Below are positions 17,392 to 25,525 of a stretch of 63,162 nt of DNA, one piece after another. This DNA is from Candidatus Enterococcus myersii (lineage in GTDB: Bacteria; Bacillota; Bacilli; Lactobacillales; Enterococcaceae): positions 264,303-327,464 of the forward strand of contig NZ_JAFLVT010000001.1 of the NCBI RefSeq assembly GCF_017316025.1. The letters run 5' to 3'. The notes below the pieces were generated by a model that worked only from the letters and a program-made list of their open reading frames with translations, searched no databases and was not told the DNA's origin. Position numbers and translations under genes: made by a program. Every line of letters begins with the position of its first letter. The stretch's first letter is position 1.

Positions 17392-18015
17392 ATGAGAAAT
17401 AATTCTGTGCGTCATTTAACGATTGCTGCTTTACTAATTGGCCTTGGGATCATGATTCCAATGGTAATGCCTAAAATTGTGATTGGACCAGCATCTTTTA
17501 CATTAGCTAGCCATGTGCCATTATTTATTGCGATGTTCTTTTCCCCAGCTGTAGCGATTGCAGTTGCGTTGGGAACAACTTTTGGGTTTTTAGTTTCTGG
17601 GTTACCTGTTGTAATTGCATTACGGGCCTTAACTCATGTAATTTTCGCTACAATTGGGGCATTATATCTGCAAAAAAATCCTCAAATCGTGTTGCAAAAT
17701 GGCCAGTTTACTTTAGCCAATGTCCGTTTTCAAATGTATAACGTCGTTTTAGGTTTAATTCATGCGGCAGCAGAAGTGGTGGTCGTTTTAGCTTTTAACA
17801 TGATTAATTTGGGTACACCAGGAACCTATGATGGGGGTGTTTTTTACTTCTACTTTGTCTTATTAGGATTTGGTGGCGTAATTCACAGTTTGGTGGATTA
17901 CAATATTGCGTACTTTGTTGCGGGTACTTTAAGTAAACACTTTGACATTCCGGTCTTTACCAAAGCTCTGAAATTACAAAAAGAAGTTGCTGGCAATGTG
18001 AAAACTGCCCGATAA
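17392..18015 (+). CDS. niaX: ECF transporter S component, probably niacin-specific (NiaX)
   Basis: 207 residues, about six membrane segments, with the general S-component layout. An N-terminal charged residue set and first helix (RHLTIAALLIGLGIMIPMV) carry the Ala/Gly pattern used to dock the shared EcfT. It should bind a vitamin outside and pass it in with EcfA1A2T, which is not in the window. Niacin is proposed because two NiaR-type palindromes flank the promoter. The start is ATG 17392, 5-6 nt after AGGAGG; an upstream in-frame start at 17365 has no such site. A terminator follows. Confidence 0.75.
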   Translation: MRNNSVRHLTIAALLIGLGIMIPMVMPKIVIGPASFTLASHVPLFIAMFFSPAVAIAVALGTTFGFLVSGLPVVIALRALTHVIFATIGALYLQKNPQIVLQNGQFTLANVRFQMYNVVLGLIHAAAEVVVVLAFNMINLGTPGTYDGGVFYFYFVLLGFGGVIHSLVDYNIAYFVAGTLSKHFDIPVFTKALKLQKEVAGNVKTAR

Positions 18016-18030
18016 TAGCTAAAAATATTT

Positions 18031-18062
18031 TCCTGCCGTAAACTTACGGCAGGATTTTTTTA
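18031..18062 (+). terminator. Intrinsic terminator after niaX
   Basis: TCCTGCCGTAA (18031-18041) pairs with TTACGGCAGGA (18044-18054) in a perfect, tight hairpin followed by TTTTTTT. Confidence 0.92.
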
Positions 18063-18075
18063 TTTTTTTGTGAGG

Positions 18076-18215
18076 TGAGGGCAATTTATTCAGCTTTTAA
18101 ATATCTAACTTTACGCACTAACTCTTAGCGACAATAAGCCCAAATCTTGAGAAATTTGAGAAGCAATTTATCAAGATTTTGTCTTATTGCGAAAGAGTTG
18201 CCCCAGTGCTCTCAG
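18076..18215. repeat. 140-bp palindromic repeat, copy A
   Basis: This unit and the one at 18321-18460 are the same length and differ at about six positions. Each is an imperfect palindrome: ACTCTTAGCGACAATAAG (18121-18138) and AAATCTTGAG pair with TCAAGATTT and CTTATTGCGAAAGAGT (18183-18198). The unit is non-coding. It resembles the modular palindromic repeats reported from Enterococcus faecalis (EFAR-type) in general form; identity with that family is not shown. Confidence 0.85.
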
Positions 18216-18320
18216 TTTTTAAATATCTAGCTTCATAAACTAGCACGTCAAGAAATAAAACAAAATTTCCAAAAATTTGAGGAACAATTTCCGGAAATTT
18301 ATTATTTATTTTTTACGAGC
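18216..18320. repeat. Related but divergent palindromic module between copies A and C
   Basis: It starts with TTTTTAAATATCTAG, as the heads of the flanking units do, and holds its own small palindromes: ATTTCC/GGAAAT and the module AACAATTTCCGGAAATTT at 18283-18300. The same 18-nt module with one change recurs at 53395-53412. A related B-type stretch is seen near 59177-59234. Confidence 0.65.
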
Positions 18321-18460
18321 TGAGGGCAGTTTATTCAGCTTTTAAATATCTAACTTCACGCACTAACTCTTAGCGACAATAAGCCCAAATCTTGAGAAAT
18401 TTGAGAAGCAATTTATCAAGATTCCGTCTTATTGCGAAAGAGTTGCCCGAGTGCTCTCAG
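18321..18460. repeat. 140-bp palindromic repeat, copy C
   Basis: Second near-identical copy of the unit at 18076-18215, in direct orientation with 245-nt spacing. Near-identity over non-coding DNA implies recent duplication or exchange between the copies. Confidence 0.85.
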
Positions 18461-18529
18461 TTTTTAATACTGCAAGCGGTTAGATTCCTAACGTTCGTTA
18501 TAAAATTTTAAGCACAAAAGTTCGTTAGC

Positions 18530-18558
18530 TTGTTGTAGCAGTTTATTCGTGCTATATT
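18530..18558 (+). promoter_or_regulatory. Promoter of the folT leader
   Basis: TTGTTG (18530-18535) and TATATT (18553-18558) are separated by 17 nt. A perfect hairpin GAGGTTT/AAACCTC (18565-18580) lies at the start of the expected transcript, before the riboswitch. Confidence 0.55.
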
Positions 18559-18587
18559 TTAGGCGAGGTTTTTAAACCTCAAATATG

Positions 18588-18686
18588 ACAGAGTAGGAAA
18601 TAAAGCGTTAAGTGTCTGAGGGATGGGATGTTGCCCTTGGGACGAAGGATTGCATGCAATTCGCGGTTTTATTTTCGCATTCGCTG
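18588..18686 (+). promoter_or_regulatory. Tetrahydrofolate riboswitch
   Basis: The conserved parts of the THF aptamer are present in order: GAGTAG (18591-18596), GCGTTAAGTG (18605-18614), GATGGGATGTTG (18622-18633), GACGAAGG and CGCGGTTTTATTTTCGCAT, with closing GCTG. GGAAATAAAGCG pairs back to the TTTATTTTC side. It lies directly before folT. A hairpin of the GCTGC/GCAGC type and the RBS region follow, so control is probably at translation initiation. Confidence 0.85.
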
Positions 18687-18727
18687 CATTATTTTATGCG
18701 GCAGCTCTATTAAGGAGATGCTGAGTT

Positions 18728-19255
18728 ATGAAAAGAAAACTAGATGCCTATAAGATTGCGGTCATGGCAATGTTAATTGCTTTGATGGTTGTTTTATCGC
18801 AAGTTTTCGGGTTTGAAACCCAATTATTAAAAATCACTTTTAGCTTTGTACCAGAAGTGGTGATGGCAACTTTATTTGGTCCATTTTGGACTGGGGTTGG
18901 GGCAGTAATAGCCGATGTTATCGGAAATACTTTATTGGCTAAGTCCCCATTTTTTATTGGCTTTACTTTTAATGCCTTTTTAGGTGGACTTATTTATGGT
19001 TTTTTCTTTTACAAAAAAGAAATTACGTTAAAAAATTCTTTTCTGTGTGTCTTAGTTAACACCGTGGTCTTTAGTTTTTGCTTAACGCCACTGTGGTTAT
19101 CTTTGATGTACGGCATGGATTTAACTAATCCGGGATTATGGACAACCCGCTTGATTAAAGCGGTGATCATGATTCCTTTAGAAACGATGATTATCTATAT
19201 CGTAGGCCGAGCATTACCTTATCAACGTTTGGCAAAAAAACTACACTCAAATTAA
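18728..19255 (+). CDS. folT: ECF transporter S component for folate
   Basis: 175 residues, six membrane segments. FolT-type features: MALIALMVVLSQVF helix, a run around KITFSFVPEVVMATLFGPFW, DVIGNTL and SPFFIGFTFNAFLGGLIYG. The upstream THF riboswitch supports folate as the substrate. It needs the EcfA1A2T module encoded elsewhere. The site AAGGAG precedes the ATG by about 9 nt. Monocistronic, with the terminator at 19285. Confidence 0.9.
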   Translation: MKRKLDAYKIAVMAMLIALMVVLSQVFGFETQLLKITFSFVPEVVMATLFGPFWTGVGAVIADVIGNTLLAKSPFFIGFTFNAFLGGLIYGFFFYKKEITLKNSFLCVLVNTVVFSFCLTPLWLSLMYGMDLTNPGLWTTRLIKAVIMIPLETMIIYIVGRALPYQRLAKKLHSN

Positions 19256-19284
19256 TCACTAACGTCCTCCATCCCAGGGCGCAG

Positions 19285-19325
19285 ACTGTAAGACTAGTAA
19301 ATTTTCTAGTTTTACAGTTTTTTTT
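19285..19325 (+). terminator. Intrinsic terminator after folT
   Basis: ACTGTAAGACTAG (19285-19297) pairs with CTAGTTTTACAGT (19306-19318) with one wobble and is followed by a run of T. The 210 nt from here to 19535 show no further gene. Confidence 0.88.
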
Positions 19326-19535
19326 GATGGTTATAAATGCTACTAAAGCAAAATCGTTTAAGCATGATCAATGCAACATGTCATATTGCAAATACACTTT
19401 CCTTATTGCTACCAAGATTTACTACTAAGGATAAAAAAGAAGATGAAACGAAGATTTTATGCATATTTCACCAAAAATTTTTCGCTAACATGTTAAAATG
19501 AAAGATGAGATTATACGTATCCTTTGGAGGAAATT

Positions 19536-20708
19536 ATGAAACGATTTTTGATCATTCTTTTAGTTGCAATTATTTTAGTATTAGGTGGTTTTTTTATTTT
19601 GAATTTATTCTTTGGTTTTACAAATTATCAAACAAATGAGAAAACTTCCGTTAGTTCTACAGCTGTGGATGAAAGTGTTGCAACAACTTCTAGTAGTGAG
19701 AAAAAAGATCCGATAAAAGAAGTAGTGGCAAACATGACTTTGGAAGAAAAAGTAGGGCAATTATTTTTCGTTCGCGTGCCAGAAGTCAATCAGGTAGAAG
19801 ATATAACAACCTATCATTTAGGTGGCTATGTTCTTTTTGGCCGCGATATGGAAAATGAAAGCCAAACAAGTCTGACACAAAAAATTGCAAGTTATCAATC
19901 TGCTAGCAAAATACCATTGTTAATTGGGTCAGATGAAGAAGGAGGTACTGTCACGCGGGTAAGTCAGAATGCTAATTTAGTCGCTGAACCTTTCGCCTCA
20001 CCCCAAGCACTTTATGCCGCAGGTGGTTTTGCAGCGATTAAGTCAGATACAATTAATAAGGCAAAAGTTTTGCACGACTTTGGCATTAATGCAGGACTAT
20101 TTCCTATTGCTGACGTGGCGACAGATCCGAATGCTTTTATTTATGATCGGACGATTGGGCTAGATGCACAGGGAACAAGTGAGTATGTCGAGACAGTGGT
20201 AAAGGCGCTTAAGGGAGAAAAAAGTGGTTCGACGTTAAAACATTTTCCCGGTTATGGGAATAATCGTGATTCCCATGTGGAAATTGTCCGTGATACAAGA
20301 AGCTTAAAAGAATTGCGTGAGACTGATTTTAAGCCCTTTAAAGCTGGAATTAAAGCTGGAGCAGATAGTGTGCTAGTTTCCCATAATATTATTGATGGGA
20401 TTGATAAAACCAAGCCCGCTTCAATTTCAAAGGCAGTTCATGATGTTTTACGAAATGAATTACGTTTTGACGGTGTGATTATGACTGATGATATGGATAT
20501 GGCCGGGCTAGCAGATTTTATTTCCCAAGCAGATGCTGGACTTGCTGCTCTAAAAGCAGGCAATGATTTAATCATGTCCTCTAGCTATCAAGTACAGATT
20601 CCAAGAATATTAACTGCTGTTAAAAGTGGGGAATATTCCGAAGAGGCGTTGGATACTGCCGTTATGCGGGTATTAACCTGGAAGAAAAATTTAGGACTAA
20701 TCTCATAA
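19536..20708 (+). CDS. Glycoside hydrolase family 3, membrane-anchored beta-N-acetylglucosaminidase-like
   Basis: 390 residues. An N-terminal membrane anchor (about 3-27) and a Ser/Thr-rich linker are followed by a GH3 N-terminal domain: GQLFFVRVP, GSDEEGGTVTR, LKHFPGYGNNRDSH (His-Asp dyad loop) and the nucleophile region GVIMTDDMDM. This resembles NagZ-like enzymes that act on peptidoglycan fragments outside the cell in Gram-positives. I use the ATG at 19536, five nt after GGAGG, rather than an upstream TTG that overlaps the ribosome-binding site. There is no GH3 C-terminal domain, as in other short NagZ-type proteins. Confidence 0.88.
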   Translation: MKRFLIILLVAIILVLGGFFILNLFFGFTNYQTNEKTSVSSTAVDESVATTSSSEKKDPIKEVVANMTLEEKVGQLFFVRVPEVNQVEDITTYHLGGYVLFGRDMENESQTSLTQKIASYQSASKIPLLIGSDEEGGTVTRVSQNANLVAEPFASPQALYAAGGFAAIKSDTINKAKVLHDFGINAGLFPIADVATDPNAFIYDRTIGLDAQGTSEYVETVVKALKGEKSGSTLKHFPGYGNNRDSHVEIVRDTRSLKELRETDFKPFKAGIKAGADSVLVSHNIIDGIDKTKPASISKAVHDVLRNELRFDGVIMTDDMDMAGLADFISQADAGLAALKAGNDLIMSSSYQVQIPRILTAVKSGEYSEEALDTAVMRVLTWKKNLGLIS

Positions 20709-20713
20709 AAAAA

Positions 20714-20757
20714 TTGGCACAGCTACCTTCAAAAAAATGTAGCTGTGCCAGTTTTTA
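20714..20757. terminator. Bidirectional terminator between convergent genes
   Basis: TGGCACAGCTAC (20715-20726) pairs perfectly with GTAGCTGTGCCA (20739-20750), with A-rich and T-rich flanks. It serves the GH3 gene and the ABC exporter operon. Confidence 0.92.
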
Positions 20758-20762
20758 TTATT

Positions 20763-22520
20763 TTAGGATTGTTCAAATTGTGCGTGATAAAGTTCAGCGT
20801 AATAGCCATTATTTTTTAGTAAACTTTCATGAGTACCTTGTTCAACAATTTGACCGTGATCCATTACAAGAATTTTATCAGCAGCTTGGATAGTAGCAAG
20901 GCGGTGAGCAATTACGAAACTGGTTTTTCCTTTCATCATGGCTAAAAAAGCTGCCTGAATTTTTCGTTCCGTTAAAGTATCGACAGAACTTGTTGCCTCA
21001 TCCAAGATTAAAAGATGCGGTTTGGAAATCATTGTCCGGGCAATGGTTAACAATTGGCGTTGACCATCGGAAATTTTCACACCGCTTGTTCCAATAACCG
21101 TATCGAGCTTTTGTGGCAGACGCGCGACATAATCATACATATAAGTTTTCTTTAATGCTTCATAAATCAATTCATCTTCTGCCTTGGGATTACCATAAGT
21201 GAGGTTTTCCCGTAAGCTTGCATCAAAAAGCCACGTATCTTGTAATACCATACCGAAACTTTGTCGTAAACTATCCCGAGTCAAATGACGAATATCATAA
21301 CCATCTAACGTTATTTTTCCGTGATCCACTTCATAAAAGCGCATTAATAAGTTGACCAGTGTGGATTTACCAGCACCGGTTTTTCCTACGATGGCGACCG
21401 TTTCACCAGGAGCGGCCTCAAAGTTGAAATCGTGAATTAGCGGTTGATCTTTCGTATAGCTAAAATCCACTTGAGAAAAACGAACAGCACCTTTGACGTT
21501 TTTTAAAGTAATTGCATCAGGAGCGTCAGGTGTTTCAATTTTTTGATCTAAAATTTCAAAAGTCCGGTTTAAACCGGCAATGGCCGTTTGAATTTGAGTT
21601 GTAATTCCAGAAAGTTCAATAAATGGTTTGGTAAATTGACTCGCGTAAATTGTAAAGCTGGAAATGACACCAATTGTCACCAACTGACTACCATTTAAAA
21701 CTAATAGACCGCCTACAAAACCGACCGCCAAATAGGCTAAATGATCGACAAAACGTGACATGGGGTTTGTTAAAGAAGAAGAAAATTGTGCTTTTTGGCC
21801 CCGTACATTTAATTCTTGGTTAATGGCTTCAAATTTTTGTTGATTGACGTCTTCTTGCTGGAAGGCTTTCACGATTTTTTGATTTCCTACCATTTCTGTG
21901 ACAAAACCGGAAATTTCCCCAACGATTTCTTGTTGGCGGGCAAAATTAACTTGCGAGTATGTTGCAACCAGCCAACTAACGAAAAATATAATCGGTGTGG
22001 CGACTAAAACAACAATTGTCAAAACAATGCTTAAACGTAACATCACAACTAGCGCAATTAACACAACAGCAACGCCTGAGAAAAGCTGATTGAAAACAGC
22101 CGCCGCGGCAATCGCAATATTGTCCATATCATTAGTGAAACGACTCACGATATTTCCATGGGGTGTTTGATCGTAATAACTCAACGGAAGTTTGTTTAAA
22201 TGCGTAAAAGCATCTTTACGTAATTGTCCAGCGGAAAAATAAGCAATTTTGTTAGACAGACGTTGAATGAAAAGTTGGCTAATGACGGTAATGAAAACAA
22301 CGCTAGCAAAGAGTAAAAGAATATGATACAAAGCACTAAAATCCACTTCGTTTTTCCCTAACATTTGATCAACTGCTTGACCGATTTGATAAGTAATATA
22401 GACACTGGTGCCCCCTGAGGCAATACCTAAAATAATTGCCCCGCAAATTTCTTTTTTGAAGGCTGATAAGTATGGAAGATAGCGTTTTAAAACAGACCAG
22501 TCAATTTTTTTAGGCTTCAT
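20763..22520 (-). CDS. ABC exporter half-transporter with canonical ATPase (EfrB/LmrD-like)
   Basis: 585 residues. Six membrane segments are followed by a complete nucleotide-binding domain: Walker A GKTGAGKSTL, signature SDGQRQ, Walker B with catalytic Glu LLILDEATSSVD and the switch His in IAHRL. It pairs with the upstream gene to form a heterodimeric exporter, of the kind that exports drugs or lipids. The start is ATG 22520 after GGAGGTG; it overlaps the end of the upstream gene by 11 nt, so the subunits are coupled. The longer frame to 22547 has no ribosome-binding site. Confidence 0.9.
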   Translation of the reverse strand: MKPKKIDWSVLKRYLPYLSAFKKEICGAIILGIASGGTSVYITYQIGQAVDQMLGKNEVDFSALYHILLLFASVVFITVISQLFIQRLSNKIAYFSAGQLRKDAFTHLNKLPLSYYDQTPHGNIVSRFTNDMDNIAIAAAAVFNQLFSGVAVVLIALVVMLRLSIVLTIVVLVATPIIFFVSWLVATYSQVNFARQQEIVGEISGFVTEMVGNQKIVKAFQQEDVNQQKFEAINQELNVRGQKAQFSSSLTNPMSRFVDHLAYLAVGFVGGLLVLNGSQLVTIGVISSFTIYASQFTKPFIELSGITTQIQTAIAGLNRTFEILDQKIETPDAPDAITLKNVKGAVRFSQVDFSYTKDQPLIHDFNFEAAPGETVAIVGKTGAGKSTLVNLLMRFYEVDHGKITLDGYDIRHLTRDSLRQSFGMVLQDTWLFDASLRENLTYGNPKAEDELIYEALKKTYMYDYVARLPQKLDTVIGTSGVKISDGQRQLLTIARTMISKPHLLILDEATSSVDTLTERKIQAAFLAMMKGKTSFVIAHRLATIQAADKILVMDHGQIVEQGTHESLLKNNGYYAELYHAQFEQS

Positions 22521-24264
22521 GGGACACCTCCGCTTGTGAAGCAACAATGGCTTGATATTCTGGGCAATTCACTAATAACTCTTCATGTCTGCCTAGGCCG
22601 ACTTGTTTGCCAGCATCTAATACTAAAATTTGCTGGGCATCTTGAATAGAGCGTACCCGTTGAGAAATGATAATTAAAGTACCGTCTAATTTATTTTGGA
22701 GCGCCTGTCGTAAATTTAAATCAGTTTTGTAATCCAGCGCGCTAAGAGAATCATCTAAGATTAAAATACGTGGTTTTGCAATCACAGCTCGCGCAATCGT
22801 CAATCGTTGCTTTTGCCCGCCTGAAAAGTTCTTACCCCCTTCAAAAATTGGAGTTTGTAAGCCTTTAGGTAATGCGGCTACGAATTCTTTGGCTTGCGCT
22901 AATTCAAGGGCGGCCCAGCACTCTTGGTCGGTGGCATCTTTTTTGCCCCATTGTAGATTTTCTTTGATCGTTCCGCTGAATAAAACTGCTGTTTGGGGGA
23001 CCATAGCAATTTCACTGCGCAATTTTGTTAAAGACCACTTGCGCACATCGCGCCCGTCAATGGTAACACTGCCGGCTGTGACGTCATAAAAACGCGGAAT
23101 AAGCTGAGATAAAGTTGACTTGCCACTACCGGTGGGGCCGATAATACCAAGCGTTGTTCCAGCAGCTACTTTAAAATCAATATTTTCTAGAACCAGTCCA
23201 AATTCAGGCGCAAAGCGAAAAGCAACTTGTTGAAAAGCAATCGCGCCTTTTTTACTGCTTAAAGAAGAATCTCCTGCAATTGGAGGATTACCTGCTTTAG
23301 TATCACCAAATGTAGTGATACTGGGTTTGGTTTCCAATACTTCGTTTACGCGGTTAGCAGAAGCGGCCGCCCGGGTAAAAATGATAACCAAATTTGACAC
23401 GACAATTAAAGCCAAGAGCATCTGATTCATATAATTTACTAAGGCTAAAATTTGTCCCGGTGCCAAGTGGCCAGTGTTTACTTTAAAGCCACCTAAATAA
23501 AAGAGAGCTAAAATTCCAATATTCATAATCAAGGTGGTCGCCGGTGTCAGAAGAGCTGAAATATTTGTTACCCGTACATAAACACTGGAAAGCTCATCTG
23601 TACGGTTTGAAAAGCGCGTGATTTCAGTGTTACGCCGCGAAAAAGCGCGAATAACCCGCACACCACTTAGATTTTGGTTCACAAGTTCATTTAAGACGTC
23701 TAGTTTTTGTTGTACTTTTTGATAGAGGGGGACAGTGGTTTTAATGATAAAAAATAATATTAAACAAAATAGTGGCAATGTCACCAAAAAGATGATTCCA
23801 GCCTGCCAGTCAATGGTAAAAGCCATAATAACTGCGCCGATACTTAAAAAAGGTGCCCGTACCACCAAGCGAATGAGCATCGCTAAGGCCAGTTGCAACT
23901 GATTAATATCACTTGTCATGCGCGTGATCAGTGTATCTGTACCAAATAAATTCAATTCAGCGTGGGAAAAACTATTAATTTTTTTCATAACCTGATTGCG
24001 CAGCTCTGTTCCAAAATTTTGGGAAGCCACAGAGGCATAATATTGGCAAATCACGGCACATAGCAATCCAACTACCGACATCAAAACCATCCAACCCGTC
24101 ATTTGCCAGACAACCTGGTTATCATTTTGGCGAATGCCCATATCCACTAACTGTGCCATTAGTAAGGGCAAAATTAATTCAAAAACGGCTTCTAAAAATT
24201 TGAAAAAAGGACCCAAAATAATTTGTTTGCGGTATTTTTTTGCATAAACCAATAACTTAAACAT
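22510..24264 (-). CDS. ABC exporter half-transporter with degenerate ATPase (EfrA/LmrC-like)
   Basis: 584 residues, membrane domain plus nucleotide-binding domain. Walker A (GPTGSGKSTL) and signature (FSGGQKQRL) are intact. The Walker B end reads LILDDSLSALD, so Asp replaces the catalytic Glu, and the switch region reads ISQRV, so Gln replaces His. This is the usual asymmetric pattern of heterodimeric type IV exporters: this subunit holds the degenerate site. The start at 24264 follows AGGAG; the frame open to 24342 lacks a site. A minus-strand TACAAT at 24432-24437 is a likely -10. Confidence 0.9.
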   Translation of the reverse strand: MFKLLVYAKKYRKQIILGPFFKFLEAVFELILPLLMAQLVDMGIRQNDNQVVWQMTGWMVLMSVVGLLCAVICQYYASVASQNFGTELRNQVMKKINSFSHAELNLFGTDTLITRMTSDINQLQLALAMLIRLVVRAPFLSIGAVIMAFTIDWQAGIIFLVTLPLFCLILFFIIKTTVPLYQKVQQKLDVLNELVNQNLSGVRVIRAFSRRNTEITRFSNRTDELSSVYVRVTNISALLTPATTLIMNIGILALFYLGGFKVNTGHLAPGQILALVNYMNQMLLALIVVSNLVIIFTRAAASANRVNEVLETKPSITTFGDTKAGNPPIAGDSSLSSKKGAIAFQQVAFRFAPEFGLVLENIDFKVAAGTTLGIIGPTGSGKSTLSQLIPRFYDVTAGSVTIDGRDVRKWSLTKLRSEIAMVPQTAVLFSGTIKENLQWGKKDATDQECWAALELAQAKEFVAALPKGLQTPIFEGGKNFSGGQKQRLTIARAVIAKPRILILDDSLSALDYKTDLNLRQALQNKLDGTLIIISQRVRSIQDAQQILVLDAGKQVGLGRHEELLVNCPEYQAIVASQAEVSHEA

Positions 24265-24543
24265 GGATAAACTCCTATTCTTTTTGTAAATGATTGCTAT
24301 AAAATAATAATTAAAAAATAAAATCAGGCGGGATGATACCACTAATTGTTAGAAAAAAATTGGAAGTATAAGCTGATAATTAACAAAAACAAAAAAGTAT
24401 TCCCACTTTCAAAATTCAATTTATGTTTATTATTGTAACCTAGGATAGATATTGAGAAAAGGCAGGCCCTTTAGTTTTAGAAAAGCTGGAGAAGTTTGGT
24501 ACAATGAGGGTAATTACCAATGAAAATGAGTAGAGGTGAAGAA

Positions 24544-25314
24544 ATGAACGAATTTATTACAGTGGTATTATTATTTTTTTGTTATTCTTTTATCGGCTGG
24601 TTATGGGAAACGATATTTTGTTCGCTTAAGGCCAAAAAATTTGTCTATCGCGGCTTTTTAATGGGACCGATAACCCCAATTTACGGGTTTGGCATTTTAA
24701 TGGTTTTGTACTTTTTACGACCGTTTCATGATAATTTACTACTATTATATATCTTCGCAGCGATGCTGGTGACAATTTTAGAGTATGTCACAAGTTACGG
24801 ATTAGAAAAATTGTTCCATGCTTCATGGTGGGACTATCATGATGTACCGTTAAATATTAATGGTCGGGTGGCAATTCCTGTCTCTTTATTTTGGGGCGTT
24901 GGATGTGTATTGATTGTAAAAGTAGTTCAGCCCCAAGTCATGCTCGGCGTTAATTGGCTAGCGGCACATTTTGGTTTTTATCTACCGGTTGTCTTAATTG
25001 GTGTGATGATGTTTGATTTAGGCTATACCTTAGCAAACTTAGCTTCATTCCAAAGTATGACTAAAAAAATTGCCTCAGAGTTAGATCAGCGTAAAGAAGA
25101 ATTAAAAGACAGCTTTGACACAAAAAAAGATACGGTACAGCAGCGTCTGGCCTTATCCCAATACTTTAAAGAGCATCCTGAAGCGGAAAATGCCTTTCCC
25201 CACTTGAATTTTCACCAAAGAAGACTGTTAAAAAACTTTAAAGGGTTGAAATTAGACAATGTAAAAAGTTTAGAAGATGTCCGTCATTATGTGGCAAATC
25301 GTAAAAAAAATTAG
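24544..25314 (+). CDS. Membrane protein of the putative ABC-transporter type IV family (PF06541)
   Basis: 256 residues. Five hydrophobic segments occupy the first ~165 residues, with the family features FIGWLWETIFCSLKAKKFVYRG, MGPITPIYGFG and LEYVTSYGLEKLFHASWWDY. A charged, probably cytoplasmic helical tail covers residues ~175-256. The biochemical role of the family is unknown. I choose the ATG at 24544, preceded by GAGGTGAAG, instead of upstream ATGs at 24520 and 24526 without a site. Single gene with a terminator at 25346. Confidence 0.82.
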   Translation: MNEFITVVLLFFCYSFIGWLWETIFCSLKAKKFVYRGFLMGPITPIYGFGILMVLYFLRPFHDNLLLLYIFAAMLVTILEYVTSYGLEKLFHASWWDYHDVPLNINGRVAIPVSLFWGVGCVLIVKVVQPQVMLGVNWLAAHFGFYLPVVLIGVMMFDLGYTLANLASFQSMTKKIASELDQRKEELKDSFDTKKDTVQQRLALSQYFKEHPEAENAFPHLNFHQRRLLKNFKGLKLDNVKSLEDVRHYVANRKKN

Positions 25315-25345
25315 CTTTATGTTACGAAAATATTACGAAAAATGT

Positions 25346-25380
25346 AAGCGAGGAGAAGCTAGTATTTTCCTCGCTTTTTC
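25346..25380 (+). terminator. Intrinsic terminator
   Basis: AAGCGAGGA (25346-25354) pairs with TCCTCGCTT (25368-25376), followed by TTTC. Confidence 0.82.
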
Positions 25381-25432
25381 GTTGCTAAAAACTTTTAAGA
25401 AATGGTTAAATTCGATTTACCTTCATAGCATC

Positions 25433-25448
25433 TGTAACAAAATGTAAT
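25433..25448 (+). promoter_or_regulatory. WalR-like direct repeat upstream of the 3D-domain gene
   Basis: TGTAAC-AAAA-TGTAAT is a direct repeat of TGTWAH half-sites. The usual WalR spacing is 5 nt; here it is 4. It lies 33 nt upstream of the TATAAT at 25481-25486. WalRK control would fit a cell-wall gene, but the spacing is off. Confidence 0.35.
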
Positions 25449-25480
25449 CTAACTGAAATGATACATACACCTTTCCTTTG

Positions 25481-25486
25481 TATAAT
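25481..25486 (+). promoter_or_regulatory. -10 element of the 3D-domain gene
   Basis: TATAAT 40 nt upstream of the GTG start. No good -35 at 17 nt, in keeping with activator dependence. Its position shows that the upstream ATG at 25478 cannot be the start. Confidence 0.55.
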
Positions 25487-25525
25487 AAATGGCATTGGAG
25501 ATTAGAAAAGAAAGGTGTGGATTTT

